Source of the DNA: Methylococcus sp. Mc7
Lineage (GTDB): Bacteria; Pseudomonadota; Gammaproteobacteria; Methylococcales; Methylococcaceae
NCBI RefSeq assembly: GCF_019285515.1
Contig: NZ_CP079095.1
Span: 2,698,501-2,762,500, forward strand
DNA: 64,000 nt
Direction: 5' to 3'
Shown piece after piece: positions 54,925 through 64,000 of this stretch (position 1 is its first letter; every line of letters begins with the position of its first letter). The notes beneath the pieces were generated by a model. The model ran no database searches. It saw only the letters and a list, made by a program, of their open reading frames with translations, and was not told the DNA's origin. The position numbers were made by a program, and so were the translations under genes.

Positions 54925-55155
54925 ATGATGTTCATAGACCAGGAGCTGGATACCAGCGGACTGATGTGTCCGCTGCCGCTGCTGCGCCTGAAAAAAGCCC
55001 TGCAGCTCATGGGCAGCGGCCAGACCGTGCGTGTGCGGGCGACCGATCCCGCGTCCGTCCTCGATTTCGGAGTCTATCTCGAACAGGCGGGCCATGATCT
55101 CGTCGAATATGCCGAAGAGGCCGGGGCGCACCTCTTCCTGATCCGGAAAGGCTGA
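54925..55155 (+). CDS. TusA-family sulfurtransferase
   Basis: A 76-residue SirA/TusA protein: [22 protein letters not shown], with the sulfur-carrying Cys in the CPxP motif, then [23 protein letters not shown]. It passes persulfide sulfur in tRNA thiolation or general sulfur trafficking. It may be TusA itself or a paralogue. It is divergent from cysG, which also serves sulfur metabolism. Confidence 0.88.
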   Translation: MMFIDQELDTSGLMCPLPLLRLKKALQLMGSGQTVRVRATDPASVLDFGVYLEQAGHDLVEYAEEAGAHLFLIRKG

Positions 55156-55163
55156 AGGGGCCT

Positions 55164-55826
55164 TCAGGCCGCTCGCAGGCTGATGACCGGCCAGCCCCGC
55201 TCCTCGGCCGTGCGGCGCAGCGCAGGGTCGGGATCCACCGCCACCGGATGGGCGACGCGCGAGAGCAAGGGAATGTCGTTGTGGGAATCGCTGTAGAACC
55301 AGGTGTCTTCCAGATCGTAGCCATCGTTGTCCGCCAGCCAGGCCGACAGCCGGTGGACCTTGCCCTCGTGGAAGGAGGGGATGCCTTCGACCCCGCCCGT
55401 ATAGCGGCCTTCGCGGAACTCGGGCTCGGTGGCGATGAGGTTGTCGATGCCGTACAGCCGCACGATGGGTTCGGTCACGAAACGGTTGGTGGCAGTGATG
55501 ACCAGCAGCGTGTGGCCGGCGGCACGGTGCCGTTCGACCAGTTCCCGGGCCGCGGTCTGCACGATCGGCAGGATTTTTTCTTCGACGAACGACTCGCGCC
55601 AGCGAAACAACTGCTCGGGTTCGTTTTCCGCCAGCGGCCGCAAGGCGAACGCCAGGAATTCGCCGATATCCAGCGTGCCGTTCTTGTATGCTTCGTAGAA
55701 TCGGGTATTGGCCGCTTCATAGGCCTCCGGATCGACGATGCCCCTGTCCACCAGGAAGCGGCCCCAAAGGTAGTCGCTGTCGCCGGCGAGCAACGTGTTG
55801 TCGAGGTCGAATATTGCCAGAGTCAC
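55164..55826 (-). CDS. HAD-IB family phosphatase (SerB-like)
   Basis: A 220-residue haloacid dehalogenase. The nucleophile motif is LAIFDLDNTLLAGDSD, motif II is LLVITATNRF, motif III is the Lys in HEGKVHRL, and motif IV is FYSDSHNDIPLL. Helical cap residues lie between. Relatives act on phosphoserine or histidinol-phosphate-type substrates. GTG start. The substrate is uncertain. Confidence 0.85.
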   Translation of the reverse strand: MTLAIFDLDNTLLAGDSDYLWGRFLVDRGIVDPEAYEAANTRFYEAYKNGTLDIGEFLAFALRPLAENEPEQLFRWRESFVEEKILPIVQTAARELVERHRAAGHTLLVITATNRFVTEPIVRLYGIDNLIATEPEFREGRYTGGVEGIPSFHEGKVHRLSAWLADNDGYDLEDTWFYSDSHNDIPLLSRVAHPVAVDPDPALRRTAEERGWPVISLRAA

Positions 55827-56016
55827 GGGTTTCCTTTACATTCCAGATACATTAACGGAATTTCGCATCGGTGTACTGCTCGCAGCCTTCGAGGCTTTCC
55901 CACTGGGCTCGTAGGGCCGGTGCGGGGTGGGGTCGATGGCGGGCGAAACGACGCTAAGTCACTTGCGACCGGGAGCAGTATACCAGTTGGAGACAATGGG
56001 CGGATTAGCGGGAGAT

Positions 56017-56592
56017 ATGATCGATGCCGAGGGCTATCGCCTGAATGTCGGCATCATCCTCAGCAACGACGAGGGCCGGGTGTTCTGGGCGCGCCGGGCG
56101 GGCATGCGTTCATGGCAGTTCCCCCAGGGGGGCATCAAGGTCGATGAAGACCCGGATGCCGCGATGTTCCGCGAGCTCTACGAGGAGGTCGGGCTGGAGC
56201 GCCAGTACGTCGAGATCATCGCCCGTACCAAGGGCTGGTTGCGCTACCAGCTTCCGGAGCGCTTCATCCGCCGCCGCTCCTATCCTCTTTGCATCGGCCA
56301 GAAGCAGATCTGGTACATCCTGCGTCTTACCGGTGCCGAAGCCAATATCCGATTGGACTGCTCCGAGCGCCCGGAGTTCGACCGCTGGTGCTGGGTCGAT
56401 TATTGGCATCCCTTGAGCGACGTCGTCTACTTCAAACGGGAAGTCTACCGCCAGGCCTTGAGCGAACTGCAGCGGGCGTTGCAGGCAGGTCGGCCGGCGA
56501 GTGCTCAGGCGTCGTCCGACGCCGGCGGCACCGCGACCCGGCAGATCCCAGTTTCCAGCGAGCCCTCCGGCCCCAGCTCGAGCCAGCGGTAG
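56017..56592 (+). CDS. rppH: RNA pyrophosphohydrolase RppH
   Basis: A 191-residue Nudix enzyme starting [18 protein letters not shown]. The Nudix box is [33 protein letters not shown] and [13 protein letters not shown] match E. coli RppH, which starts 5'-end-dependent mRNA decay. It carries about 25 extra C-terminal residues rich in Ser/Gly/Ala that lie over the convergent cpdA gene (88 bp overlap). ATG 56017 follows the E. coli start; the longer frame upstream is not homologous. Confidence 0.92.
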   Translation: MIDAEGYRLNVGIILSNDEGRVFWARRAGMRSWQFPQGGIKVDEDPDAAMFRELYEEVGLERQYVEIIARTKGWLRYQLPERFIRRRSYPLCIGQKQIWYILRLTGAEANIRLDCSERPEFDRWCWVDYWHPLSDVVYFKREVYRQALSELQRALQAGRPASAQASSDAGGTATRQIPVSSEPSGPSSSQR

Positions 56593-57284
56593 CCCGGCCG
56601 TTCCTCGTCCAGTGCGAAGCTCCGGCTGGCGGGCCGGAACTGGATGCAGGTCGAGGGCGTGCCGAGCATGCGCTTTCCCTCGATTTCCATGTCCGAAACC
56701 TGGTGCGTGTGGCCGTGCAGGACGGCCCTCACCTGAGGGTGCCGGCCCAGCACGGCGAAAAACTCGCCGGCATTGTCCAGGATCATCGTGTCCATCCAGG
56801 CGCTCCCTGAGGGGACGGGATGATGGTGCAGGGCGATGAGGGTGTGGAGCGACGGATGGCCGCTCAGCGCCCGTTCCAGCAGGTCGAGCCGTTCTTCCGA
56901 CAAGGAGCCGCCGGCGGAGCCGGGCACGGTGCTGTCCAGGCAGACGATGAGCCAGCGGCCCTTCCGGATCACGGGTTCGTGCAGCAGCGGCGTTTGGCTC
57001 AGGATGCGGCGGGCGAGCGCGGGTTCGTCGTGATTCCCCGGCAGCCAGTAGCAGGGGGCCGGCAGGCCGGCACAAAGTTCGGCCAGACGCCGGTAGCTTT
57101 CCGTCGACGGCTCCTGCGCCAGATCGCCGGTGAACAGGACCAGGTCGAAGCGGTCGCGGTTCGCATGGTCGATGACGGCTCGCAGGCTGGCTGCGCTGTC
57201 GATGCCGTAAAACCTGGCTTCCGGATCGGGCAGGATGTGCGAATCGGTGATCTGGAGGAGGCGCAGCGTTCCTGAGTCCGGCAT
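56505..57284 (-). CDS. cpdA: 3',5'-cyclic-AMP phosphodiesterase CpdA
   Basis: A 259-residue calcineurin-like phosphoesterase. The metal motifs are [33 protein letters not shown] and [37 protein letters not shown] matches CpdA-type C-termini. It hydrolyses cAMP and so lowers CRP activity. It lies 4 bp downstream of argA on the same strand and overlaps rppH at its 3' end. Confidence 0.9.
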   Translation of the reverse strand: MPDSGTLRLLQITDSHILPDPEARFYGIDSAASLRAVIDHANRDRFDLVLFTGDLAQEPSTESYRRLAELCAGLPAPCYWLPGNHDEPALARRILSQTPLLHEPVIRKGRWLIVCLDSTVPGSAGGSLSEERLDLLERALSGHPSLHTLIALHHHPVPSGSAWMDTMILDNAGEFFAVLGRHPQVRAVLHGHTHQVSDMEIEGKRMLGTPSTCIQFRPASRSFALDEERPGYRWLELGPEGSLETGICRVAVPPASDDA

Positions 57285-57288
57285 GGTG

Positions 57289-58635
57289 TCAGCTTTTCCT
57301 GGGAATTTCGGCCGGTCTGATCGTCTTGATCAGCACCTGGGAATTGCGTTCGGGGCTGTAGCTCGCACGCCGCTGCGCGGGCAGGTCCGCGGCCGAGGCG
57401 GGTTCGAAGCCACGTTCGCGGAACCACTGCATGGCCTGGGTGGTCAGCGCGAAGAGCCGTGTCAGGCCGAGCTTGCGCGCCCGCTGCTCGACGAATTCCA
57501 GCAGCCTTTCGCCCCGGCTTTCGCCGCGGTAATCGGGGTGCAGGGCGAGGCAGGCGAATTCGCCCAGGGCCTCGGCCGGAAATTCGTGCAGGGCGGCGCA
57601 GCCTACGATCAGTCCGTCGCGCTCGATGACGACATAATCTTCGATTTCGGTCTCCAGGCGTTCGCGGGAGCGGTTCACCAGGGCGCCGGTTTGTTCGAGC
57701 GGCCGGATCAGGTCCAGGATGCCGACCACGTCGTTGATGCGGGCCGGGCGCAATTCTTCGAACGGATTGGCGCTGACGAGGGTGCCGACGCCGTCGCGGG
57801 TGAACAGCTCCAGCAGCAGGGCGCCGTCGATGTGGCGATCGAGTAGATGGGCGCGGGCCACGCCGGACCGGCAGGCCTTGATGGCGGCGGCCAGGTGCGC
57901 GGCCACGCCTGATTCCAGCGAACCGGCCCGTTCCAGCAGGCGCTCGGCCTCCTGCACCGTGATCTGGTGGATCATCCGGCCGTCGGGGCCGGCGCAGGGC
58001 TGTTCCATCAGCAACAGGAGCTTGTCGGCGCCAAGGGCGCCGGCCACGGCGGTTGCCACCTCCTCGGCGCTGAGATTGAAGATATCCCCGGTGGGCGAAT
58101 AGCCGAGCGGAGACACCAGAACGATGCTGCCTTCATCCAGCAGCCGGCGCATCGCGCCGGCGTCGACGCGGCGCACGTCGCCGGTATAGCCGAAATCCAC
58201 GCCGTCGCGTACGCCCAAGGGCTTGGCGACCACGAAGTTGCCCGAAGCGACCCGGATCCGCGCTCCGGCCATGGGTGAATTGGCGGCGCCCATCGACAGC
58301 AAGGCCTCGATCTCCACCCGCACGGCGCCGGCGGCCTCCTGCACGCATTCCAGCGCGGCCGCGTCCGTGATCCGCAGGCCCCGGTGGTAGCGCAGTTCCG
58401 CGCCGCGGCCACGCAGGCGCCGCTCCACCTGAGGGCGGGTGCCGTGCACCAGCACCAGCTTGATCCCTAAGCTGTGGAGCAGGGCGAAGTCGTGGACCAG
58501 TTCGGCGAAGCGCCCCTCGGTAAGGGCTTCGCCGCCGAAACTGACGACGAAGGTGCGGTTCCGGTGCGCATGGATGTAAGGGGCGGCGCCGCGGAACCAG
58601 CGTACGAAGGTCTGGGGGGCGATGCCTGAATTCAT
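57289..58635 (-). CDS. argA: N-acetylglutamate synthase ArgA
   Basis: A 448-residue two-domain enzyme. The N-terminal amino-acid-kinase-like domain has FVVSFGGEALTEGRFAELVHDFALLHSLGIKLVLVHG and is the arginine-binding part. The C-terminal GNAT domain has VGCAALHEFPAEALGEFACLALHPDYRGESRGERLLEFVE with the acetyl-CoA loop. It makes N-acetylglutamate, the first step of arginine synthesis. It is 16 bp from argE on the same strand. Confidence 0.94.
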   Translation of the reverse strand: MNSGIAPQTFVRWFRGAAPYIHAHRNRTFVVSFGGEALTEGRFAELVHDFALLHSLGIKLVLVHGTRPQVERRLRGRGAELRYHRGLRITDAAALECVQEAAGAVRVEIEALLSMGAANSPMAGARIRVASGNFVVAKPLGVRDGVDFGYTGDVRRVDAGAMRRLLDEGSIVLVSPLGYSPTGDIFNLSAEEVATAVAGALGADKLLLLMEQPCAGPDGRMIHQITVQEAERLLERAGSLESGVAAHLAAAIKACRSGVARAHLLDRHIDGALLLELFTRDGVGTLVSANPFEELRPARINDVVGILDLIRPLEQTGALVNRSRERLETEIEDYVVIERDGLIVGCAALHEFPAEALGEFACLALHPDYRGESRGERLLEFVEQRARKLGLTRLFALTTQAMQWFRERGFEPASAADLPAQRRASYSPERNSQVLIKTIRPAEIPRKS

Positions 58636-58651
58636 CCCGAGGCGTCCTCCG

Positions 58652-59824
58652 TCAGGGCGCAGGAACCGGCGCGATGCAGTAGCGCTCGATGAGGCCGCGG
58701 AGAATCGCCGTCGCCGGCTCGACGTGTTCCAGCGGCAGGTATTCGTCGGGCTGATGGGCCTGCTCGATGTGGCCGGCGCCCAGGACCACGGTTTCCACGC
58801 CGAGCCGGGAAAGGAAGGGGGCCTCGGTACCGAAGGAAACCGCGCCGGCCCGGGCGTGGCTCAGATGCTCGCAGCAGCGCACCAGCCCGGCGTCCGCCCG
58901 GGTTTCGAAAGCCGGCACGCCGCCGAACAGGGATTCGACGGAAAGCTCGAGCCGGGGCGAAGCAAGCAGGGCCTGTCCCAGCCGCCGCTTCAGCAGGCTG
59001 CGGAGATCCTCGATGTCCATGCCGGGCAAAGGCCGCAGGTCGATGCTCAGCTCGCAATGGCCGCAGATGCGGTTGGGGTTGTCGCCGCCGTGGATGGCGC
59101 CGAGGTTCAGGGTCGGCACCGGCACGGCGAAGGCCGGATTGCGGTAGCGCTCTTGCAGCTCCTCGCGGATGGCCAGCAGTTCGGAAATCACCCGGTGCAT
59201 GCCCTCGATGGCGTTCGCACCCAGGGAGGGATCGCTGGAGTGCCCGGCCTGGCCGCGGACGCGGATCGATTCCATCATGACGCCCTTGTGCATGCGGATG
59301 GGCTTGAGGCCGGTAGGCTCCCCGATCACGCAGCAGCGGGCCGGCGCGAGCTGTTCCGGCAGGAGCGCCTTGGCGCCGGCCATGGAACTCTCCTCGTCCG
59401 CCGTGGCGACCAGCAGCAGGGGCCTTCGCAGTGCGGTTGGATCGATTTCACTCGCGGCGGCCAGCGCCAGGGCGAAGAAGGACTTCATGTCGGCGCTGCC
59501 GAGCCCGTAGATACGCCCTTCCTTCTCGATCGCCGTGAACGGGTCGCTGTGCCAGCGGTCGGGATCGCAGGGCACCGTGTCGGTATGGCCGGACAGCGCC
59601 AGACCTTCGCCGCCTTCCTCCGGCCCGAGGCTGGCGATCAGGTTGGCCTTGCCGTGCTCCAGAGGCTGGATTGCGACGCGGAAGCCCAGCGCTTCGGCCC
59701 ATTCGGCCAGCAGGTCGACCACGGCCCGGTTGGACTGGTCGAAGCGTGGGTCGGTGCAACTGACCGAGGGCCGGGCGATCAGCGCCCGGACCATCTCGCA
59801 CAGGGGCGGTAGGCGCCGGGCCAT
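58652..59824 (-). CDS. argE: Acetylornithine deacetylase ArgE
   Basis: A 390-residue M20 metallohydrolase. Metal ligands are in LALSGHTDTVP, YGLGSADMKSF and ATADEESSMAGA, the dimerisation domain contains VRGQAGHSSDPSLGANAI, and the last ligand region is LGAGHIEQAHQPDEYL. It releases ornithine from N-acetylornithine. The presence of argE with argA indicates the linear, non-recycling arginine pathway. Confidence 0.92.
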   Translation of the reverse strand: MARRLPPLCEMVRALIARPSVSCTDPRFDQSNRAVVDLLAEWAEALGFRVAIQPLEHGKANLIASLGPEEGGEGLALSGHTDTVPCDPDRWHSDPFTAIEKEGRIYGLGSADMKSFFALALAAASEIDPTALRRPLLLVATADEESSMAGAKALLPEQLAPARCCVIGEPTGLKPIRMHKGVMMESIRVRGQAGHSSDPSLGANAIEGMHRVISELLAIREELQERYRNPAFAVPVPTLNLGAIHGGDNPNRICGHCELSIDLRPLPGMDIEDLRSLLKRRLGQALLASPRLELSVESLFGGVPAFETRADAGLVRCCEHLSHARAGAVSFGTEAPFLSRLGVETVVLGAGHIEQAHQPDEYLPLEHVEPATAILRGLIERYCIAPVPAP

Positions 59825-59839
59825 GGTTGCCGTGCGAGG

Positions 59840-61528
59840 CTAGAGATCGTTGTCGGTGACGGCGCCTTCCGAGGCCGAGCTCACCAGCTTGGCGTACTTG
59901 GCCAGCACGCCTTTGGTATAGCGCGGCGCCGGCTGGCTCCACTGCGCCAGGCGCCGTCCGATTTCGTCGTCGGCGACGTGCAGGGTCAGTTCGCGGGTCT
60001 CGGCGTCGATGGTGATGGTGTCGCCGTCCAGGACGACCGCCAGCGGCCCGCCGGTGTAGGCTTCCGGCGTGATGTGGCCGACCACGAAGCCGTGGGTGCC
60101 GCCGGAGAAGCGGCCGTCGGTGATGAGCGCGACCTCTTTGCCCAGGCCCTTGCCCATGACCGCCGAGGTGGGCGAGAGCATCTCGCGCATGCCGGGTCCG
60201 CCCTTGGGACCTTCGTAGCGGATGACGATGACGTCGCCCTTAACCACCGTGCCGTCGAGGATGGCCTTGAGCGCCTGTTCCTCGCAGTCGAACACGCGGG
60301 CGGTGCCGGTGAAGCTCAGTCCTTCCTTCCCGGTGATCTTGGCGACCGCGCCTGCCGGCGCCAGGTTGCCCCTGAGGATCACCAGATGGCTGTCCTTCTT
60401 GATGGGGTTGTCCAGCGGCCGGATCATGTCCTGTCCGGGCGGGTAGTCGGGCGCTTCGGCCAGGTTCTCCGCCAGGGTCTTGCCGGTCACGGTGATGCAG
60501 TCGCCATGCAGCAGGCCGGCTTTGAGCAATTCCTTCATCAACGGCTGAATGCCGCCGATTTCCACCAGTTCGGCCATGGAGTATCTGCCGCTGGGTTTCA
60601 GGTCGGCCAGCATCGGCACCTTCCGGCCGATGCGGGTGAAATCGTCGAGCTTCAGGTCGACGCCGCAGGCGTTGGCCATGGCCAGCAGATGCAGCACCGC
60701 GTTGGTGGAGCCGCCCAGGGCGATCACCACGGTGATGGCGTTCTCGAACGCCGGCTTGGTCATGATGTCGCGGGGTTTGAGCCCCAGGTCCAAGAGCTTG
60801 AGCACCTGCGCGCCGGCGTGTTCGCAGTCCAGCTCCTTGTCTCGGGAAATGGCCACCTGCGCCGAGCTGCCCGGCAGGCTCATTCCCAGCGCCTCGATGG
60901 CGGAAGCCATGGTGTTGGCGGTGTACATGCCGCCGCAGGAGCCGGGGCCGGGGATGGCCTTGGATTCGATGGCGTGCAGTTCGGCGTCGTCGATGCGGTC
61001 GTTGGCGCGGGCGCCGACCGCCTCGAACACCGACACCACGTCCAGCTTCTTGCCGCCGTGGCAACCCGGCAGGATGGTGCCGCCGTAGACGAACACCGCC
61101 GGACGATTCAGGCGGGCCAGGGCGATCATGCAGCCGGGCATGTTCTTGTCGCAGCCGCCGATGGCGACCACCCCGTCATAACCCTGGCAGCCGACCACCG
61201 TTTCGATCGAGTCGGCGATGACTTCACGCGACACCAGGGAGTACTTCATGCCCTCCGTGCCCATGGAGATGCCGTCCGAGATGGTGATGGTGTTGAAGAT
61301 CACCGCTTTGCCGCCGCTGCCGTCGACGCCGCGCGCCGCATCCTCGGCCAGCTTGTTGATGTGCATGTTGCACGGCGTCACCATCGCCCAGGTGGAGGCG
61401 ATGCCGATCTGCGGCTTGGCGAAATCGGCATCGCCGAAGCCGACGGCGTGCAGCATGGCGCGGCTCGGCGCGCGCTCCATGCCGTCGACGACCTGGGACG
61501 AAAAGGGACGGGGGTGCTTGTCGGTCAT
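59840..61528 (-). CDS. ilvD: Dihydroxy-acid dehydratase IlvD
   Basis: A 562-residue Fe-S enzyme of valine and isoleucine synthesis. Cluster cysteines are in [31 protein letters not shown] and [22 protein letters not shown]. The C-terminal half has [26 protein letters not shown]. It is a full-length IlvD/Edd-family member of the IlvD subtype. It lies between argE and a coiled-coil protein gene. Confidence 0.94.
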   Translation of the reverse strand: MTDKHPRPFSSQVVDGMERAPSRAMLHAVGFGDADFAKPQIGIASTWAMVTPCNMHINKLAEDAARGVDGSGGKAVIFNTITISDGISMGTEGMKYSLVSREVIADSIETVVGCQGYDGVVAIGGCDKNMPGCMIALARLNRPAVFVYGGTILPGCHGGKKLDVVSVFEAVGARANDRIDDAELHAIESKAIPGPGSCGGMYTANTMASAIEALGMSLPGSSAQVAISRDKELDCEHAGAQVLKLLDLGLKPRDIMTKPAFENAITVVIALGGSTNAVLHLLAMANACGVDLKLDDFTRIGRKVPMLADLKPSGRYSMAELVEIGGIQPLMKELLKAGLLHGDCITVTGKTLAENLAEAPDYPPGQDMIRPLDNPIKKDSHLVILRGNLAPAGAVAKITGKEGLSFTGTARVFDCEEQALKAILDGTVVKGDVIVIRYEGPKGGPGMREMLSPTSAVMGKGLGKEVALITDGRFSGGTHGFVVGHITPEAYTGGPLAVVLDGDTITIDAETRELTLHVADDEIGRRLAQWSQPAPRYTKGVLAKYAKLVSSASEGAVTDNDL

Positions 61529-61583
61529 GTTGCGTTTCCTTCGGGAATGTCCGGTTCGCCCTGGATGGCGAGGATGAGAGACG

Positions 61584-62147
61584 TCAGAACGAGTCCCAGC
61601 TGCTGCGTTTGCGCCAGCCGAGCTGTGGAACGATCAGGCCCAGCACGAAGCCGCCGGCCAGCACGCCGGCGCCGATCAGGAACCAGCGTTGCCGGGCGTC
61701 CTCCGCCAGCGCCTGGTTTTCCAGGCGCTTGGCTTCGAGATCGCGCTCGACTGTCGCCAGCGTTTCGCGTAGATGGTTGCGTTCCGCTTCGATCTGAAGG
61801 GCGTTGGCCGCGGTCTGTCGGATCGAGGCCAGTTCCGCCGTCAGACGCTCGTTTTCCGAGCCGAGATTGCGGGAGTTCGATTCCGCCGCCTCCCGGCCGG
61901 ACCGCAGGTCGGCGAGCTCGGCTTCGAGCGATTTGCGCTGGTTTTCGAGTTCGGCGAGTTTCTGCTTGAGCTCGAGGTTTTTCTGCTTTACCTCGTTGAA
62001 GTCCTTCAGGAGAACGACCTGGGCGCCGCGCGGTTTCGGGGCCTGGGCCGGCGGCGGGGCGGACTCGGCCGGCACACGGCCGCGTTCCGGTGCGGCGCTC
62101 GCTCCCGAAGCCGCGGCAAGCAGAAGGCAGGCTAGGGTTCTTTTCAT
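61584..62147 (-). CDS. Coiled-coil membrane protein, TIGR04211-like without SH3 domain
   Basis: A 187-residue protein with a signal peptide (ending ASA), a short Pro-rich linker, and a coiled coil (about residues 50-150; [42 protein letters not shown]). A C-terminal helix [30 protein letters not shown] follows. The last part closely resembles the TIGR04211 SH3 domain protein family (YgiM-like), but the bacterial SH3 domain that normally follows the signal is absent. ATG 62147. The function is not established. Confidence 0.72.
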   Translation of the reverse strand: MKRTLACLLLAAASGASAAPERGRVPAESAPPPAQAPKPRGAQVVLLKDFNEVKQKNLELKQKLAELENQRKSLEAELADLRSGREAAESNSRNLGSENERLTAELASIRQTAANALQIEAERNHLRETLATVERDLEAKRLENQALAEDARQRWFLIGAGVLAGGFVLGLIVPQLGWRKRSSWDSF

Positions 62148-62274
62148 CTCGGGCCGAAATACCAATGAAAAAAACGGACGAATGCGGTTAGGGATGGCGG
62201 GACACGCCGTATCCCGGCAATGGATACCGATTATAACGCCGACTGCGGATTCACCAACGCGGCCTGGACCCGCT

Positions 62275-63171
62275 TCAAGCCGCCAGCAGAAATTCCAGCA
62301 AAGCTTTCTGGGCGTGCAGCCGATTTTCGGCTTCGTCCCAGACCACGCTCTGCGGACCTTCCAGCACCTCGGCGGAAACTTCCTCGCCGCGATGGGCGGG
62401 GAGGCAGTGCATGAACAGCGCGTCGGGGCGCGCCAGGGCCATGATGGAGGAATCCACCTGGTAGCTCTGGAACGCGCCGGTGCGCTCGGCCTGCTCGCTC
62501 TCCTGTCCCATGCTGGCCCAGACGTCGGTCACGACCAGATCGACGCCGGCCACCGCGGTTCTGACGTCCTGGCCGACCTCGACGCGCTTTCCCGCCGCTT
62601 CGACCAGCTCGGTCTCGGGTTCGTAGCCCGGGGGGCAGGCGATGCGCAATTCGAAATCCAGCAGTTCGGCGGCGTGGACGTAGGTTTGGCACATATTGTT
62701 GCCGTCGCCGATCCAAGCGACGGTTTTGCCGGCGATGTCCCCGCGGTGTTCGAAATAAGTCTGCATGTCCGCCAGAAGCTGGCAGGGATGGAAACGGTCG
62801 GTGAGCCCGTTGATGACGGGTACCCTGGAGTACTCGGCAAAGATTTCCACCGTGCGGTGCGAATGGGTGCGGAGCATGACGCAGTCCACCATGCGGGACA
62901 GCACCCGTGCCGAATCCTCGATCGGCTCGCCGCGTCCGAGCTGCGTGTCACGCGGGGACAGGAAGATGGAACTGCCGCCGAACTGGGCCATGCCGACTTC
63001 GAACGACACCCGGGTACGGGTCGAGGACTTTTCGAACACCATCCCCAGGACCTTGTTTTTCAGGGGTTCGTAGGTTTCTTTCCGTGCCTTGAGTTCGATC
63101 GCGCGGGCGATCAGCTCCCGGAATTCGGCGGAACTGAGGTCGCGCAAGGTGACGAGATGACGCGGTTTCAT
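62275..63171 (-). CDS. argF: Ornithine carbamoyltransferase
   Basis: A 298-residue transcarbamylase. The carbamoyl-phosphate motif is [29 protein letters not shown] is the second site, and ornithine binding is near DVWASMGQE and [16 protein letters not shown]. It makes citrulline. It follows argD by 24 bp on the same strand. Confidence 0.95.
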   Translation of the reverse strand: MKPRHLVTLRDLSSAEFRELIARAIELKARKETYEPLKNKVLGMVFEKSSTRTRVSFEVGMAQFGGSSIFLSPRDTQLGRGEPIEDSARVLSRMVDCVMLRTHSHRTVEIFAEYSRVPVINGLTDRFHPCQLLADMQTYFEHRGDIAGKTVAWIGDGNNMCQTYVHAAELLDFELRIACPPGYEPETELVEAAGKRVEVGQDVRTAVAGVDLVVTDVWASMGQESEQAERTGAFQSYQVDSSIMALARPDALFMHCLPAHRGEEVSAEVLEGPQSVVWDEAENRLHAQKALLEFLLAA

Positions 63172-63195
63172 GGCGAATCTGCTGGATCGGTGATA

Positions 63196-64000
63196 TCAAC
63201 CAACGGTGCCGAGATGGCTTTCCACGATGGAACTCAATCGCTCCACCAGGTCGTCGGCCTGGGCGTCCGTCAGTATCAGGGGCGGGAGCAGACGCACGGT
63301 CCGCTCCGCGGTGACGTTGATGAGCAAGCCCTGCTCCAGGGCGATCCCGACGAGCTCGGTACAGGGCCGCTCGAATTCGATACCGATCATGAGGCCCAGG
63401 CCCCGGATTTCGGTTACGCCGGGATGTTCGCCAAGGCGGGCCAGGAGGCCGCCCAGCAACCGCTGGCCAAGGCTCTCCGCCCGCGTCACCAAGGCCTGCT
63501 GTTCCAGGGTGTCCATCACCGCCAGGGCCGCGGCGCAGGCCAGCGGATTGCCGCCGAAGGTGGAGCCGTGCTTGCCGGGCGTGAGCATTTCCGCGGCGAC
63601 GCCGCGCGCAAGACACGCGCCGATCGGCACGCCATTGCCGAGCGCCTTCGCCAGCGCCATCACGTCCGGGACGATTGCGGCATGCTGGTGGCCGAACATC
63701 CGGCCGGTCCGGCCCATGCCCGTTTGAACTTCATCGAGCATCAGCAGCCAGCCGCGGCGCTCGCACAGCGACTTGAGACGCGCCAGGTAACCGTGAGGTG
63801 GAATGCGGACCCCGCCTTCGCCCTGCACCGGTTCGACCAGAACGGCGACGACGTCGGGATCGTCGACGGCGGCGACGGCCTCCGCGTCGCCGTAGGGCAG
63901 GCGCACGAAGCCGCCGACCAGGGGCGCAAATCCTTCCTGGACCTTCGGGTTGCCGGTGGCGCTCAGCGTTGCCAGCGTGCGGCCGTGGAAACTTCCATCC
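63196..64000 (-). CDS. argD: Acetylornithine aminotransferase (partial)
   Basis: The frame stays open to the right edge, so the N-terminal part of the gene is outside the window; the GTG at 63906 is internal. Visible parts are SFHGRTLATLSATGNPKVQEGF, VLVEPVQGEGGVRIP, LLMLDEVQTGMGRTG (PLP Asp), and MALAKALGNGVPIGACLA with the PLP lysine, followed by KHGSTFGGNPLACAAALAV. It is a class III aminotransferase for step 4 of arginine synthesis. Confidence 0.94.
   Translation of the reverse strand, partial: DGSFHGRTLATLSATGNPKVQEGFAPLVGGFVRLPYGDAEAVAAVDDPDVVAVLVEPVQGEGGVRIPPHGYLARLKSLCERRGWLLMLDEVQTGMGRTGRMFGHQHAAIVPDVMALAKALGNGVPIGACLARGVAAEMLTPGKHGSTFGGNPLACAAALAVMDTLEQQALVTRAESLGQRLLGGLLARLGEHPGVTEIRGLGLMIGIEFERPCTELVGIALEQGLLINVTAERTVRLLPPLILTDAQADDLVERLSSIVESHLGTVG

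Overview
The window is a high-GC chromosomal segment from a gammaproteobacterium. The best fit is an aerobic methanotroph close to Methylococcus. The reasons are a PmoD/AmoD-family copper protein next to a membrane-anchored multicopper oxidase and a cupredoxin, plus gammaproteobacterial housekeeping genes (rep, comM, ubiK, trxC, zapD, yacG, rppH, cpdA, lptFG). The pMMO structural genes are not in the window, so the species assignment is inference.

Layout, left to right. 1-1.3 kb: the end of a secreted Ig-like protein and a decayed IS256-family transposase. 1.5-5.6 kb: a terminator, tRNA-Pro(GGG) and tRNA-Arg(CCG), then rep, comM and ubiK, all on the minus strand. 5.7-7.7 kb: glnK-amtB behind a sigma-54-like promoter. 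7.8-9.3 kb: DUF1810, trxC, a DUF2892-like membrane protein and a glutaredoxin. 9.4-13.5 kb: an RND efflux adaptor and permease. 13.6-15.0 kb: an intact DDE-transposase insertion sequence. 15.1-18.5 kb: the three-gene copper cluster (PmoD-like, multicopper oxidase, cupredoxin). 18.6-24.1 kb: a glycan island (asparagine synthetase-like amidotransferase, two GT4 glycosyltransferases, a DegT aminotransferase).

24.2-25.7 kb is an acquisition hot spot. It holds a mntA antitoxin, a hepT toxin gene cut off by the remains of a REP-associated transposase, a short tandem repeat, and a solitary integron-type gene cassette (an HXXEE membrane-protein gene followed by an attC site). 26-31.7 kb: a ppx/gppA phosphatase, a YadGH-type ABC exporter, an FNR regulator and the first of two tandem GH57 glycosidases. 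31.8-37.6 kb: the second GH57, a rhodanese-ankyrin protein, an LRV Fe-S protein, two lytic transglycosylases and a lipoprotein. 37.8-40.8 kb: a BBP2-type porin behind a sigma-54/NtrC-like promoter, a secreted Lys/Ala/Glu-rich protein, a 62-residue membrane protein and an RDD protein.

The last 23 kb is mostly housekeeping: lptF-lptG, pepA-holC-valS, the type IV pilus biogenesis operon pilB-pilC-pilD with coaE-zapD-yacG, cysG, a TusA-like protein, a HAD phosphatase, rppH, cpdA, and a run of arginine and branched-chain amino acid genes on the minus strand (argA, argE, ilvD, argF, argD; argD is cut by the window edge).

The most distinctive points are: (1) the copper cluster, in which all three proteins are exported and end in a membrane anchor; (2) the single attC gene cassette with a regenerable recombination site and no visible integrase; (3) the RAYT-derived element that removed the catalytic end of hepT; (4) a porin gene that shares sigma-54/NtrC-like signals with glnK-amtB.
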